From NCBI GenBank assembly GCA_035632315.1, contig DASQGZ010000012.1:1-23416 (forward strand): a DNA stretch of 23,416 nt, in the 5' to 3' direction. Source of the DNA: JAFDZW01 sp035632315 (GTDB lineage: Bacteria; Bacteroidota; Ignavibacteria; Palsa-1295). Below are positions 1 to 7,709 of the stretch, piece after piece. Within the stretch, counting starts at the first letter, position 1. Every line of letters begins with the position of its first letter. A program made the translations under genes and the position numbers. The notes beneath the pieces were generated by a model. The model was not told the DNA's origin. It saw only the letters and a list, made by a program, of their open reading frames with translations, and did no database searches.

Positions 1-1
1 C

Positions 2-1219
2 GGCAGCACTTTCGAAAATGACATCATCCCGTATGCCGCAGTCTGGAGCCATCTTTTTCAACACATCAATACAAACCCCAACCTCGCAGCAGAGGCAACG
101 CCGCTTATGCCGCTCTCTCGCAACCCGCTTTCGATCTCCGATCAGAAAACGATCTTCGATTGGATCAACCAAGGCGCTCCAAGTGAGAACGGAGCGATAC
201 CATATATGACAGTCAAACAAAAAATATTTGTTGTCAATGAAGGCGACGACCGCGTCACGATTCTTGATGACAGCACTCACCGCATTGTTCGAATGACATC
301 GGTTGGTGTAAGTGCGAATCCGCTCTCGCCGTCTTGTCTGGCGATGACGCCCGATAAGCAGTCGTTCATTCTTGGCGCTGTCAATTCGAACGGGACGGTC
401 TGCAAGTACAATGCAAGCGATTGCAGTGCGATGACACAATTCAACTCGGGTTATTACATAAACGATCTTGCCGTGACGCCCGACGGAATGAAAGGGTACA
501 TCACCGATTACCCGCCTTCGGTGATTCAGCGTTTTGGCATCTTCGATGCATCGGCGATGAAAATGATGAAGTCGGTTTCGTACCCCGGATTTAGTGGCTC
601 GTTCGGTATTGCGATCACACACGATGGTAAGTATGCCTACATCAGCGGCGCATCATCTGACAATGTGGTAAAAGTTGATACCAAAATGGATTCTGTGATC
701 GCAATTTTCCGCGTTGGCTCGGATGTCCCGATGCCCGTACCCGACGGATACGTGCCGAAATATCTGCCCGGGTATATGACAATTTCACCGGATGATAAAT
801 ATCTGTATCTCGGCTGCCGTAACAGTTCTGAGCTGCTGACAATCGCGACAGCGAACGATTCGATCATCAATCGTACGCCGCTCACATACACTCCGTTCCG
901 CTCCGCTCTTTCACCCGATGGAAGCGAACTTTGGATAACAGCGTGGGGATCGAACGAAGTGAAAGTGATGAATACGTCATCGTATGTGGTAACGGCGACG
1001 ATCGACAGTATCAACACGAATCCTCGCGCGATCGCATTTTCTGCCGACGGAAGTGTCGCTTACGTCGCTTGTGAAAAATTAGTCGGGGGATTGCACAATC
1101 ACGGACTCAACGGCGGCGCGCCGCCTTCGGGAATATATGTCATTGACAGACGGTCGAAGACTATTTTATATACATTTGCTGCCCCGGGATTTTCGACAAG
1201 CATCGGGACATCGTTTTAA
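2..1219 (+). CDS. Cytochrome-c-like domain / YVTN beta-propeller protein, 5' truncated
   Basis: The frame is open from the window edge, so the true start lies upstream and only the last 405 codons are visible. The first ~65 residues resemble the end of a c-type cytochrome domain of the kind fused to propellers: a PLMPLSRNPLS segment is followed by a helix ending in IFDWINQGAP, the usual W-I-x-x-GA closing helix. The haem CxxCH motif would lie upstream and is not seen. The rest is a series of ~45-residue beta-propeller blades with recurring SPDxxxLYL, TPDGMKGYI and SADGSVAYV motifs, typical of YVTN/YncE-like repeats. The protein is probably periplasmic or surface exposed, and a role in electron transfer or metal or surface binding is only inferred. 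There is no T9SS-type tail at the C-terminus. An internal ATG at 107 could be mistaken for the start, but coding continues upstream of it. Recognition of the propeller is firm; the cytochrome part is likely but incomplete. Confidence 0.8.
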   Translation, partial: GSTFENDIIPYAAVWSHLFQHINTNPNLAAEATPLMPLSRNPLSISDQKTIFDWINQGAPSENGAIPYMTVKQKIFVVNEGDDRVTILDDSTHRIVRMTSVGVSANPLSPSCLAMTPDKQSFILGAVNSNGTVCKYNASDCSAMTQFNSGYYINDLAVTPDGMKGYITDYPPSVIQRFGIFDASAMKMMKSVSYPGFSGSFGIAITHDGKYAYISGASSDNVVKVDTKMDSVIAIFRVGSDVPMPVPDGYVPKYLPGYMTISPDDKYLYLGCRNSSELLTIATANDSIINRTPLTYTPFRSALSPDGSELWITAWGSNEVKVMNTSSYVVTATIDSINTNPRAIAFSADGSVAYVACEKLVGGLHNHGLNGGAPPSGIYVIDRRSKTILYTFAAPGFSTSIGTSF

Positions 1220-1220
1220 A

Positions 1221-1250
1221 AATAAAAAACGGGCATCATCGACGCCCGCT
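1221..1250 (-). terminator. Intrinsic terminator of the small exported-protein gene
   Basis: A perfect 5-bp stem (CGGGC at 1230-1234, GCCCG at 1244-1248) is followed, on the minus strand, by a run of T interrupted once (1229 down to 1221). It lies just past the stop of the minus-strand gene ending at 1276. The plus-strand gene ends at 1219 inside the A-rich side, so the hairpin could also slow plus-strand transcription, but it has no good U-run in that direction. Confidence 0.6.
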
Positions 1251-1275
1251 TTGGTGACTGTGTACTATCCGTAAA

Positions 1276-1650
1276 TTACATTTTCTCTTTCAAGTCCGTC
1301 ACCGAGATCTTATTGCCTTTGAGCGTGCCCGTAACTTGCACTTCCATATCTTTATCACGGGTCGTGCCTTTGAGCCAATCGGCGGCAAGTTTATTCCCGT
1401 TCTTATCGAACTTATAATACTTTCCGTCCGACATCATGCCATAGCCTGAAGCCGCACACATTTCATCGGTCATGCATGATTTCGTATGCCCTTGGGCTTT
1501 CATCATATCCCCTTTCATTTTCGCGGAGCAGTGGCTGTCACACAGAACGCCGGTCCAGGATTTTGGTTGGGGTTTTGTTTTTGCAAAACTATCTGAACCG
1601 AATGCAAGCAAGACCGCCGATACAAGAACGAATGCCAATAAACGTTTCAT
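1276..1650 (-). CDS. Small exported Cys/His/Met-rich protein
   Basis: A 124-residue protein with a clear signal peptide (MKRLLAFVLVSAVLLAFGSDSFA, cleavage near residue 23). The mature part opens with SWTGVLCDSHCSAKMK and then has HTKSCMTDEMC. C37, H40, C41, H55, C59 and C65, with many Met residues, form a possible metal-binding or disulfide cluster. The WTG-x-x-x-D-x-x-C pattern recalls uncharacterised exported proteins common in Acidobacteria and Bacteroidota. The C-terminal half (KYYKFDKNGNK... VQVTGTLKGNKISV) reads like a small beta-barrel ending in a VTGT-x-KGN strand turn. The start is supported by GAAAGG at 1658-1663, seven bases upstream of the ATG. It is the last gene of the long minus-strand run and is followed by its own terminator. 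Function is unknown; metal binding is inference from composition. Confidence 0.75.
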   Translation of the reverse strand: MKRLLAFVLVSAVLLAFGSDSFAKTKPQPKSWTGVLCDSHCSAKMKGDMMKAQGHTKSCMTDEMCAASGYGMMSDGKYYKFDKNGNKLAADWLKGTTRDKDMEVQVTGTLKGNKISVTDLKEKM

Positions 1651-1716
1651 AACCGTACCTTTCTAAAAAGATGATAATTCAGAGATGTTCTACAACAGAA
1701 ATTCGTGTTCGGATGT

Positions 1717-2295
1717 TCATTGGGTTCCCATACGGTTGGGGGCGAATCGCTGCTCAAACCAATGGTGCATCCGTGCCCACACTAAACCGCACACAGCGCC
1801 GATCAATGCCCCGCCAAGTGTATCCGACGGATAATGCAAGCCAAGATAGAGCCGGGTGATCGCAACAATCGCCGCCGGTACAAGCAGCCAGTACAGCCAT
1901 TTGCGGCGAGGAAAAACAGCAATGAAAAAAATAACGCCGCCGAAATTATTCAGCGCATGCGAAGACGGGAAGCTGTATCCAAAACGTTCTCCGTCAGGAA
2001 GCCTGATCCAATCAACAATATGATGTCCCGGCGAAACTTCAGCGCACGGACGTTCGCGCGCAACGAGCGGCTTCAGCAGCAGATTAGTCGAAAGATCGAG
2101 CAGGCCGATAAGAATGATCGTACTCAATACCATTCGCAGACCGCTCCACCGTTTGTAATAGATCGCAAGAATTGCACCGATGATATACACCGGCATCCAC
2201 GCTTTGACGTTCGTCAGCAAGATCATAATAGGATCGAGCCAATCGGCGGAAAGCGTGCGATTGAAGAAATATAGAATGCTAAGATCGAGATTCAA
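1717..2295 (-). CDS. PAP2-family membrane phosphatase
   Basis: A 192-residue integral membrane protein carrying all three parts of the acid phosphatase (PAP2) active site: K75-x6-R82-P83 (KPLVARERP), the P110-S-S-H113 motif with catalytic His, and R148-x5-H154-x3-D158 (RLYLGLHYPSD). Hydrophobic helices occupy roughly 24-48, 54-74, 117-128, 133-150 and 158-175. Family members remove phosphates from lipid pyrophosphates such as undecaprenyl pyrophosphate, phosphatidylglycerol phosphate or lipid A. The sequence alone does not choose between these. The middle motif reads PSSH instead of the commoner PSGH, a tolerated variant. Its start overlaps the end of lnt by 17 bases, so translation of the two is probably coupled, and both products act on envelope lipids. 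Confidence 0.9.
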   Translation of the reverse strand: MNLDLSILYFFNRTLSADWLDPIMILLTNVKAWMPVYIIGAILAIYYKRWSGLRMVLSTIILIGLLDLSTNLLLKPLVARERPCAEVSPGHHIVDWIRLPDGERFGYSFPSSHALNNFGGVIFFIAVFPRRKWLYWLLVPAAIVAITRLYLGLHYPSDTLGGALIGAVCGLVWARMHHWFEQRFAPNRMGTQ

Positions 2296-3994
2296 CTTCT
2301 TGTTTTCGTTTTATGAGTCGCACACCGATGAGAAACACGATCATTCCGCACAACCCCCACTCGCAGGGAATGGCAATGAAATCTCCGAGCGTTGCGTAGA
2401 GCGTTTGCCTATCAATAAGTGGTATTGCTCGCGTGATCGATGCGCTTTCAAAGAGCGGACGTTCTTCGATGATGTGTCCCTTATCATCGATCACCGATGA
2501 AATTCCGGTGTTCGCCGAGCGGACGATCCATCGTCTGTTTTCAATAGCACGTAGTATGGCGAAGCGGTTGTGCTGATAGGGTCCTGAGCTTTTGCCATAC
2601 CAGCCGTCGTTCGTGATGATCGTAATAAGCTCTGCGCCGTTTGCAACAAATTTTCTGACGTACGACGGATAAACCGACTCATAACAGATCATCGAGCACA
2701 ACTTCGCGGTGTCCGGAGCCGTTACTGTCGTATGAGCAAGCGGCAGCCGGAATACGTTATAACCCTCGCCTTCATTCCAACTCCCGAGACCGACACCCCA
2801 CTGAAACCAATCCCCGAGAAATGGCAGGTCATCGACATACGGCACATGTTCACCGAACGGAACAAGTTTATGCTTGTGGTATCGCTGGTATGCCGGCCTG
2901 CCGTCGAGATCGATGAAAAACAATATGGATGCATTCCATTCGCGATAAAAGAAGTTCGGGTCGCGCGTTTTTTTTGCATCGGAGGGAATCGCATCCGTAG
3001 TCTTCAAATATTCTTCACGATCCGGAATCCCTGTCAAGATGGGCGAACCGATCAAATGTATAAAATCATATAGTCCCCGAAGTGAATTCGTTTGCCATCG
3101 CATCGTGATCGGAAATGTGATCGCCGTCTCAGGCCAGAGTATAAGATCCGGTTTCACTGACGTCGCTGCTATTGCCGTGCGTGTTGAGCGAAACATCGAA
3201 TCGGTCACAACATCCGTGCCGGTTGACCATTTGTCCCACGGATTGATGTTCGGCTGAACGATCGTGACATTCAGCGTTCGCTTCGGCTGTTCGGTCTCGC
3301 GTAATTTGACCAGTCCATGTATATATGGAAGAATAATAAGGACAAGAACGATCAAGAGCAATTTTATTCTCGCAAATTTCCTTATGGTGGTGGCGGCTAT
3401 TATAGCAGCAGCGGTTTTACTAATCACGACATTATACCGCAGCGCAGCGTAAAGTAAAATATTAATTGCAAGGATCACCAGTGAAAGACCAAAGCTGCCC
3501 GTGAGTTCGATAAATTGAATATAGGCTGTATTATATGTCTGCGTATTGTAAAGATTCAGCCACGGGAAAGAAAGGTCGCCCGTCGAATGCCAGTACTCAA
3601 GCCCGATCCAGAAAATCGGAAGTCCGATAAGCGCAATCACGCGACCAAACCTTCGACGAACGGCATCATAGACAAGCACCGGGATAATAAGAAAGAGCGG
3701 ATGAATGACGGCAAGCGCGACGCCGCCTGCCATCAGGAACGGATCGACCGATCCCTCACCTTTCCAGCCGCCAACCCAATACGTCGCGCCGAGCGACCAG
3801 ATGAACATTGCAAGATAACCCGTCCAAAACGCATCGCGTAATCTCTTGGTATCTTCAAGCGCAATGAGTAACGGCACCAGAGCGACGAACGCACCTAGTC
3901 CGCCAATAACGCCGAACGGCGGGAATGCCAGTGCAAGCAGAACACCGGAAAGGATCGCAAGTAGTCGCGTGCGCAATCGTGAAGTTTTAGACAT
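2279..3994 (-). CDS. lnt: Apolipoprotein N-acyltransferase
   Basis: Lnt adds the third acyl chain to the N-terminal cysteine of lipoproteins at the inner membrane, the last step of lipoprotein maturation in Gram-negative bacteria. The N-terminal ~230 residues form a bundle of hydrophobic helices. The periplasmic carbon-nitrogen hydrolase domain spans ~240-520, and a last membrane helix lies at ~541-560. The nitrilase-type triad is visible: E289 in LILWPET, K374 in YHKHKLVPFGEHVP and C437 in MICYESVYPS. At 571 residues it is a little longer than the E. coli protein (about 510), mostly through loops. The ATG at 3994 begins 36 bases after the upstream permease stop, consistent with one transcript, and the gene overlaps the PAP2 gene downstream. 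Confidence 0.95.
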   Translation of the reverse strand: MSKTSRLRTRLLAILSGVLLALAFPPFGVIGGLGAFVALVPLLIALEDTKRLRDAFWTGYLAMFIWSLGATYWVGGWKGEGSVDPFLMAGGVALAVIHPLFLIIPVLVYDAVRRRFGRVIALIGLPIFWIGLEYWHSTGDLSFPWLNLYNTQTYNTAYIQFIELTGSFGLSLVILAINILLYAALRYNVVISKTAAAIIAATTIRKFARIKLLLIVLVLIILPYIHGLVKLRETEQPKRTLNVTIVQPNINPWDKWSTGTDVVTDSMFRSTRTAIAATSVKPDLILWPETAITFPITMRWQTNSLRGLYDFIHLIGSPILTGIPDREEYLKTTDAIPSDAKKTRDPNFFYREWNASILFFIDLDGRPAYQRYHKHKLVPFGEHVPYVDDLPFLGDWFQWGVGLGSWNEGEGYNVFRLPLAHTTVTAPDTAKLCSMICYESVYPSYVRKFVANGAELITIITNDGWYGKSSGPYQHNRFAILRAIENRRWIVRSANTGISSVIDDKGHIIEERPLFESASITRAIPLIDRQTLYATLGDFIAIPCEWGLCGMIVFLIGVRLIKRKQEVESRS

Positions 3995-4030
3995 CGGCTA
4001 CAAATCTACGAAACGAGGACGTGTCGCTCC

Positions 4031-5269
4031 TCACTCGAACCGTAACGCGTCGATCGGATCCATTCGTGCGGCTTTGATCGCAGGATAAAGACCAAAGACG
4101 ATACCGACGAATGTACAAACGAGCAGACCAATGAGAACCCATAAATATGGTATATAGACTGCCGAGTGCGTCACCAGCGCGAGAATATTGCCAAGCCCGA
4201 TGCCGAGGATGATCCCGAACACTCCGCCGATGAGGCACAACACCGTCGATTCGGTCAGAAATTGTGCGATAATACTGGAACGGCGCGCTCCGAGCGCTTT
4301 GCGAATGCCGATCTCTTTCGTCCGCTCGGTCACCGAGACGAGCATGATGTTCATAATGCCGATCGATGCCGCAATGAGCGCAATCGCGCTGATGCCCGCA
4401 CCGGCATAAACGATATATTTTGTAAAGCTTTCGAACTGCAAGTTCAAGCTCGTGTTGCTTTCGACCTCAAAGTCATTATCAGCGCCCGGCTTAACGCCGC
4501 GCGCACTGCGCATGGCGCCGATGACTTCATCCTGTGTAGCGTCGAACTGCTCAACTGACGGTGCACGAACGGTCATCGTCAGCGACACCAGGTCGCGGTC
4601 AAGAAAATATTTTTGCTGGTTCGTGATCGGAATTAGCGCAATGTTATCCATCGATGCGCCGCCGCCGCCGCCTTTTGTCTCGAACGTCCCGATCACTTCC
4701 ATCGGACGATTATTCAGTTTCACTGTCAGGCCGATGGGATGTTCGCCATGCTTAAAGATGCGTTTGGTAATATCTGTTGCAAGCACACAGACATCGCGAG
4801 CATACTCAACGTCCTCTTTCGTCAGCATTCTGCCTTCGGCGATCAAATAATTGTGGTTGGAAGCAAACTGTTCGTCGCTGCCCATCAGGTTGAATTGCGG
4901 ATCGCTTGTTTCGTTACCATAGGTTGCGGTCAGCGGAGCGACAGTATTTTCCGCACTGACGGCAAGCGGCAAGTGAGTAAAATTGCGAACGAACTTCACT
5001 TGATCGTAGGTAATGTTCTTTCGGTGCATATATTTCAGCCAATCCATTCCGCCCATTTGGATCGAAGGAAATTTATGCACGATGAACGTCTCACTCCCTA
5101 ACTGCGAAAGAGAATCGCTGATGCTGCTGGTCAGAACTCCGAGCGCGGTCATTGAACCGATGATCGAAAAAATGCCGACGACGATCGAAAGCATCGTCAG
5201 CACCGCGCGAAGTTTGTTCGAGCGAAGCGACGAAAGCGCCATCTTTATATTTTCGTTCAGTAAAGACAT
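4031..5269 (-). CDS. MacB-like ABC transporter permease (second permease)
   Basis: A 412-residue FtsX/MacB-type permease without a fused ATPase. An N-terminal amphipathic stretch and TM1 (~22-45, AVLTMLSIVVGIFSIIGSM) precede a MacB-type periplasmic core domain (~50-275). A C-terminal FtsX domain follows with three membrane helices (~285-312, ~335-362, ~372-395), including the conserved cytoplasmic segment VTERTKEIGIRKALGARR that contacts the ATPase, and the family ending DPIDALRFE. It is a paralogue, not a duplicate, of the permease at 5755-6999. The two probably form a heterodimer driven by the single ATPase encoded at 7006-7707. Directly upstream lie the repeat tracts and the inserted four-helix-bundle gene. 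The ATG at 5269 sits right after the repeat and has no convincing ribosome binding site, so its translation may have been altered by the insertion. Confidence 0.92.
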   Translation of the reverse strand: MSLLNENIKMALSSLRSNKLRAVLTMLSIVVGIFSIIGSMTALGVLTSSISDSLSQLGSETFIVHKFPSIQMGGMDWLKYMHRKNITYDQVKFVRNFTHLPLAVSAENTVAPLTATYGNETSDPQFNLMGSDEQFASNHNYLIAEGRMLTKEDVEYARDVCVLATDITKRIFKHGEHPIGLTVKLNNRPMEVIGTFETKGGGGGASMDNIALIPITNQQKYFLDRDLVSLTMTVRAPSVEQFDATQDEVIGAMRSARGVKPGADNDFEVESNTSLNLQFESFTKYIVYAGAGISAIALIAASIGIMNIMLVSVTERTKEIGIRKALGARRSSIIAQFLTESTVLCLIGGVFGIILGIGLGNILALVTHSAVYIPYLWVLIGLLVCTFVGIVFGLYPAIKAARMDPIDALRFE

Positions 5270-5272
5270 TGG

Positions 5273-5308
5273 TTGTCGATGGTCGATCGTCTATTGTCGA
5301 TGGTCGAT
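5273..5308. repeat. Right flank repeat of the four-helix-bundle cassette
   Basis: Two exact copies of TTGTCGATGGTCGAT lie at 5273-5287 and 5294-5308, 21 bases apart. Bases 5273-5291 are the inverted partner of 5730-5748 on the other side of the four-helix-bundle gene, with one mismatch in 19. The repeat begins three bases upstream of the second permease start codon. Confidence 0.85.
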
Positions 5309-5320
5309 ACGTTGGTCATT

Positions 5321-5698
5321 TTATTTTTCCTTTGTTGCGGATGATCGAAGGTATCGCGCGAACGCATGGATCATCGCTCCGACTTTCATACAATGATCGT
5401 ATAATTTTTTGAACTCGTCTTCCGTCAAGTATTCTTGGTCAAGCGCGACATACAATAAAGAACTGACTTCGGAAGCGGATGCGCTTGCAATGTCGAGGAA
5501 ACGAGCAAAATCTTTATCGCTGCGCCGTGAAAAACCTTCTACAATATTCGTCATTGATGAAACAGCCGCTCGTCTAGCCTGATCTTTTAACCCATAATCG
5601 CGTTCAAATTCTCGGTGCTTAGAAACAGCATATATCTCTTTCACAAGCGCACGCGCTTCCTGCCAAGCATTAATTTCTTCGTACCGTTTAATTACCAT
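5321..5698 (-). CDS. Four-helix-bundle protein, S23/IVP (23S rRNA intervening-sequence) family
   Basis: A 125-residue, highly helical protein. It opens with the family hallmark, an aromatic/charged lead (RYEEINAWQEARALVKEIYAV), then REFERDYGLKDQARRAAVSSMTNIVEGFSRRSDKDF, the conserved L-x-x-Q-x-R-R-A-A-x-S-x-x-x-N-I-x-E-G segment. A third helix rich in small residues (FLDIASASASEVSSLLYVALD) follows, then a C-terminal helix. In the family, genes of this type were first described inside intervening sequences of 23S rRNA genes. The fold is shared with the Avd accessory protein of diversity-generating retroelements, and the proteins are basic oligomers thought to bind nucleic acid. Here the gene is free-standing, intact, and sits between two permeases of one exporter operon, in the same orientation, flanked by inverted repeats. 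It probably has no part in export and looks like an inserted cassette. Confidence 0.92.
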   Translation of the reverse strand: MVIKRYEEINAWQEARALVKEIYAVSKHREFERDYGLKDQARRAAVSSMTNIVEGFSRRSDKDFARFLDIASASASEVSSLLYVALDQEYLTEDEFKKLYDHCMKVGAMIHAFARYLRSSATKEK

Positions 5699-5719
5699 TC
5701 GTCTTTTTTATTTTGACGA

Positions 5720-5748
5720 TCGACTACCGACAATCGACCATCGACAAA
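5720..5748. repeat. Left flank repeat of the four-helix-bundle cassette
   Basis: Two related units, ATCGACTACCGACAA (5720-5734) and ATCGACCATCGACAA (5734-5748), overlap by one base and match at 13 of 15 positions. Bases 5730-5748 are the reverse complement of 5273-5291 except for one base, making a terminal inverted repeat around the four-helix-bundle gene. In the operon RNA (minus strand) the single mismatch becomes a G-U pair. Confidence 0.85.
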
Positions 5749-5754
5749 AAAATC

Positions 5755-6999
5755 TTATTCGTATCGGAGTGCATCGACCGGATCGAGTTTCGCTGCGCGC
5801 AGCGCCGGTGCTATGCCGAAGATCAGCCCCGTCAAGATCGATAGTGTCAGTCCTGCGATCGCATAAAATATCGGGAAGCCGATATGCAGATCGGAATCGG
5901 AGAGCAGAAGATTGTTCGCAAGCAGGCAAACAGGATATGCGATCACGAGCGCGATAATGCCTGCAATAAACGAAAGCGTTGCCGCCTCGAACAAAAATTG
6001 TGCGATAAGCGAACGCCGCGTTGCCCCGATCGCTTTGCGAATGCCGATCTCACGCGTTCGTTCTTTGACGCTCACGAACATAATATTCATAATGCCGATA
6101 CCGCCGACGAGCAGCGCAAGCCCTGTGATCGTAAAGCCGACAATGCTCAGCACCGATGCTAATTTATCGATCTGCTGGTTGAACTGGTCCTGATTATTAA
6201 TACCGAAATTGATGGGTTGGCCGGGTTTGATCCTGCGGACATTGCGCATCACGAATTCCAACTCATCCTTCGTGTCCTCCTTCCGCGCGATATTTGCCGC
6301 ACGAACGGCGATCGTCACGCCCTGATGCTTCTCGCCGTATGCCGATTGTAATGTATGAAACGGCATAATAACACAATTATCTACCGAGAACACAGCAAAG
6401 AGGCCGCCGACGCGCTTTGCAACGCCGATCACTTCGAGCGGATATCCGCTGACGCGAATGACCTCGCCGATCGCCGAACGATTCGGAAATAAACTATGCG
6501 CGATCTCGTAGCCGATCACACATACAGGCCGAGCAGATGATAATTCGCTCGATGTAAAAAATCTGCCGTTCTCGATCGACGTCGATTGTGTCTGCAAATA
6601 TCCTTCATCAACACCTTGTGCAGTGACGAATTGTACGCTGTGATTTTTATATCGCGCTTCTTGTCCCCATTTACTGACCGACAAACTGAACGCAGAAGCG
6701 GTTGTCATCCGCTGTTTGAGCGTGTTGATGTAATCTTCGCGTATCTCGGGCCGGTTGCGCATCAGCCGCCAATCGCCGCCGCCCCAATCCCATTTATCGA
6801 CGAAATAAACGTCGGTCATCATCGAGCTTGCTGTCTGCCGGAAGAGCGAATCCATTCCGTCGATGAATGCGCCCATAATCGTCGTCGTGAAAATTCCGAT
6901 AATGATACCGAGCATCGTTAGCGCCGAGCGCAGCGGGTTTGCCTTGATCGCCTGCATCGCGATCGAAAGGCTTTCACCGGTATCATGGAAAAATCTCAT
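5755..6999 (-). CDS. MacB-like ABC transporter permease (first permease)
   Basis: A 414-residue FtsX/MacB-type permease. TM1 lies at ~26-47 (SALTMLGIIIGIFTTTIMGAF), a periplasmic MacB core at ~50-275, and the C-terminal FtsX domain has three helices starting near LSIVGFTITGLALLVGGIGIM. The cytoplasmic coupling segment VKERTREIGIRKAIGATRR is present, and the protein ends DPVDALRYE, the usual family terminus. It starts six bases after the ATPase stop, so the two are translationally linked. Compared with classical MacB, where ATPase and permease are one polypeptide, this system keeps the ATPase separate and has two permeases, as LolCDE does. The gene ends at 5755, immediately before the inverted repeat of the inserted cassette, and appears complete. 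Confidence 0.93.
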   Translation of the reverse strand: MRFFHDTGESLSIAMQAIKANPLRSALTMLGIIIGIFTTTIMGAFIDGMDSLFRQTASSMMTDVYFVDKWDWGGGDWRLMRNRPEIREDYINTLKQRMTTASAFSLSVSKWGQEARYKNHSVQFVTAQGVDEGYLQTQSTSIENGRFFTSSELSSARPVCVIGYEIAHSLFPNRSAIGEVIRVSGYPLEVIGVAKRVGGLFAVFSVDNCVIMPFHTLQSAYGEKHQGVTIAVRAANIARKEDTKDELEFVMRNVRRIKPGQPINFGINNQDQFNQQIDKLASVLSIVGFTITGLALLVGGIGIMNIMFVSVKERTREIGIRKAIGATRRSLIAQFLFEAATLSFIAGIIALVIAYPVCLLANNLLLSDSDLHIGFPIFYAIAGLTLSILTGLIFGIAPALRAAKLDPVDALRYE

Positions 7000-7005
7000 C
7001 GCAAC

Positions 7006-7707
7006 TTATCGCGTCTGTTCGTCGGACTCAACTTTACCGTCGCGAATTCTGACAATGCGGTTGGCATGGCGCGCAATGTCTTCTTCGTGAGTGACCACTA
7101 TAATGGTATTACCTTTTGAATGAAGCTCGCCGAAAAATTTCATAATGTCTTCGCCGGTTTTCGAATCGAGATTGCCCGTCGGTTCGTCGGCAAGCAAAAT
7201 AGAAGGTCTTGTGACTAATGCGCGCGCGATCGCGACACGCTGGCGCTGACCGCCGGACATCTCATTGGGTTTATGCGTCACACGGTCGCCAAGGCCGACC
7301 ATTTCCAACGCTTCGTAGGCACGTTCGATACGTTCGGTTTTTTTAATACCCGCATAGACAAGCGGAAGCTCCACGTTATGCAATGCATCGCTGCGCGGCA
7401 AGAGATTGAACGTCTGGAACACAAAGCCGATCTCGCGATTACGAATTTCGGCAAGCTCGTTATCGTCAAGCCCTGCGACGTTCGCACCGTTGAAATAATA
7501 ATTTCCGGAAGTCGGTGTATCGAGACACCCAATCAAGTTCATCAACGTCGATTTCCCGGAACCTGACGGTCCCATGATCGCAAGATATTCGTTCTTGCGG
7601 ACAGGGATCGTCACGCCGCGAAGCGCGAAGACACGCTCGGAGCCCATATCGTACACACGATAAATATCTTCGAGGAAAATGACCGAATCGGTGATGGGAT
7701 TACTCAT
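7006..7707 (-). CDS. ABC transporter ATP-binding protein, MacB/LolD type
   Basis: A 233-residue ATPase with every expected motif in order: Walker A GPSGSGKST (46-54), Q-loop FVFQTFNLLPR (Q98), signature SGGQRQR (151-157), Walker B ILLADEP (170-176), D-loop GNLD (178-181) and the switch His H207 (VVTHEED). The subclass is indicated by the MGPSGSGKSTLMNLIGCLDTP stretch and EMSGGQRQRVAIARAL, typical of enzymes powering MacB/LolCDE-like mechanotransmission. It should energise the two flanking permeases from the cytoplasm. The ATG lies two bases after the adaptor stop, so the genes are tightly coupled. Confidence 0.95.
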   Translation of the reverse strand: MSNPITDSVIFLEDIYRVYDMGSERVFALRGVTIPVRKNEYLAIMGPSGSGKSTLMNLIGCLDTPTSGNYYFNGANVAGLDDNELAEIRNREIGFVFQTFNLLPRSDALHNVELPLVYAGIKKTERIERAYEALEMVGLGDRVTHKPNEMSGGQRQRVAIARALVTRPSILLADEPTGNLDSKTGEDIMKFFGELHSKGNTIIVVTHEEDIARHANRIVRIRDGKVESDEQTR

Positions 7708-7709
7708 AA

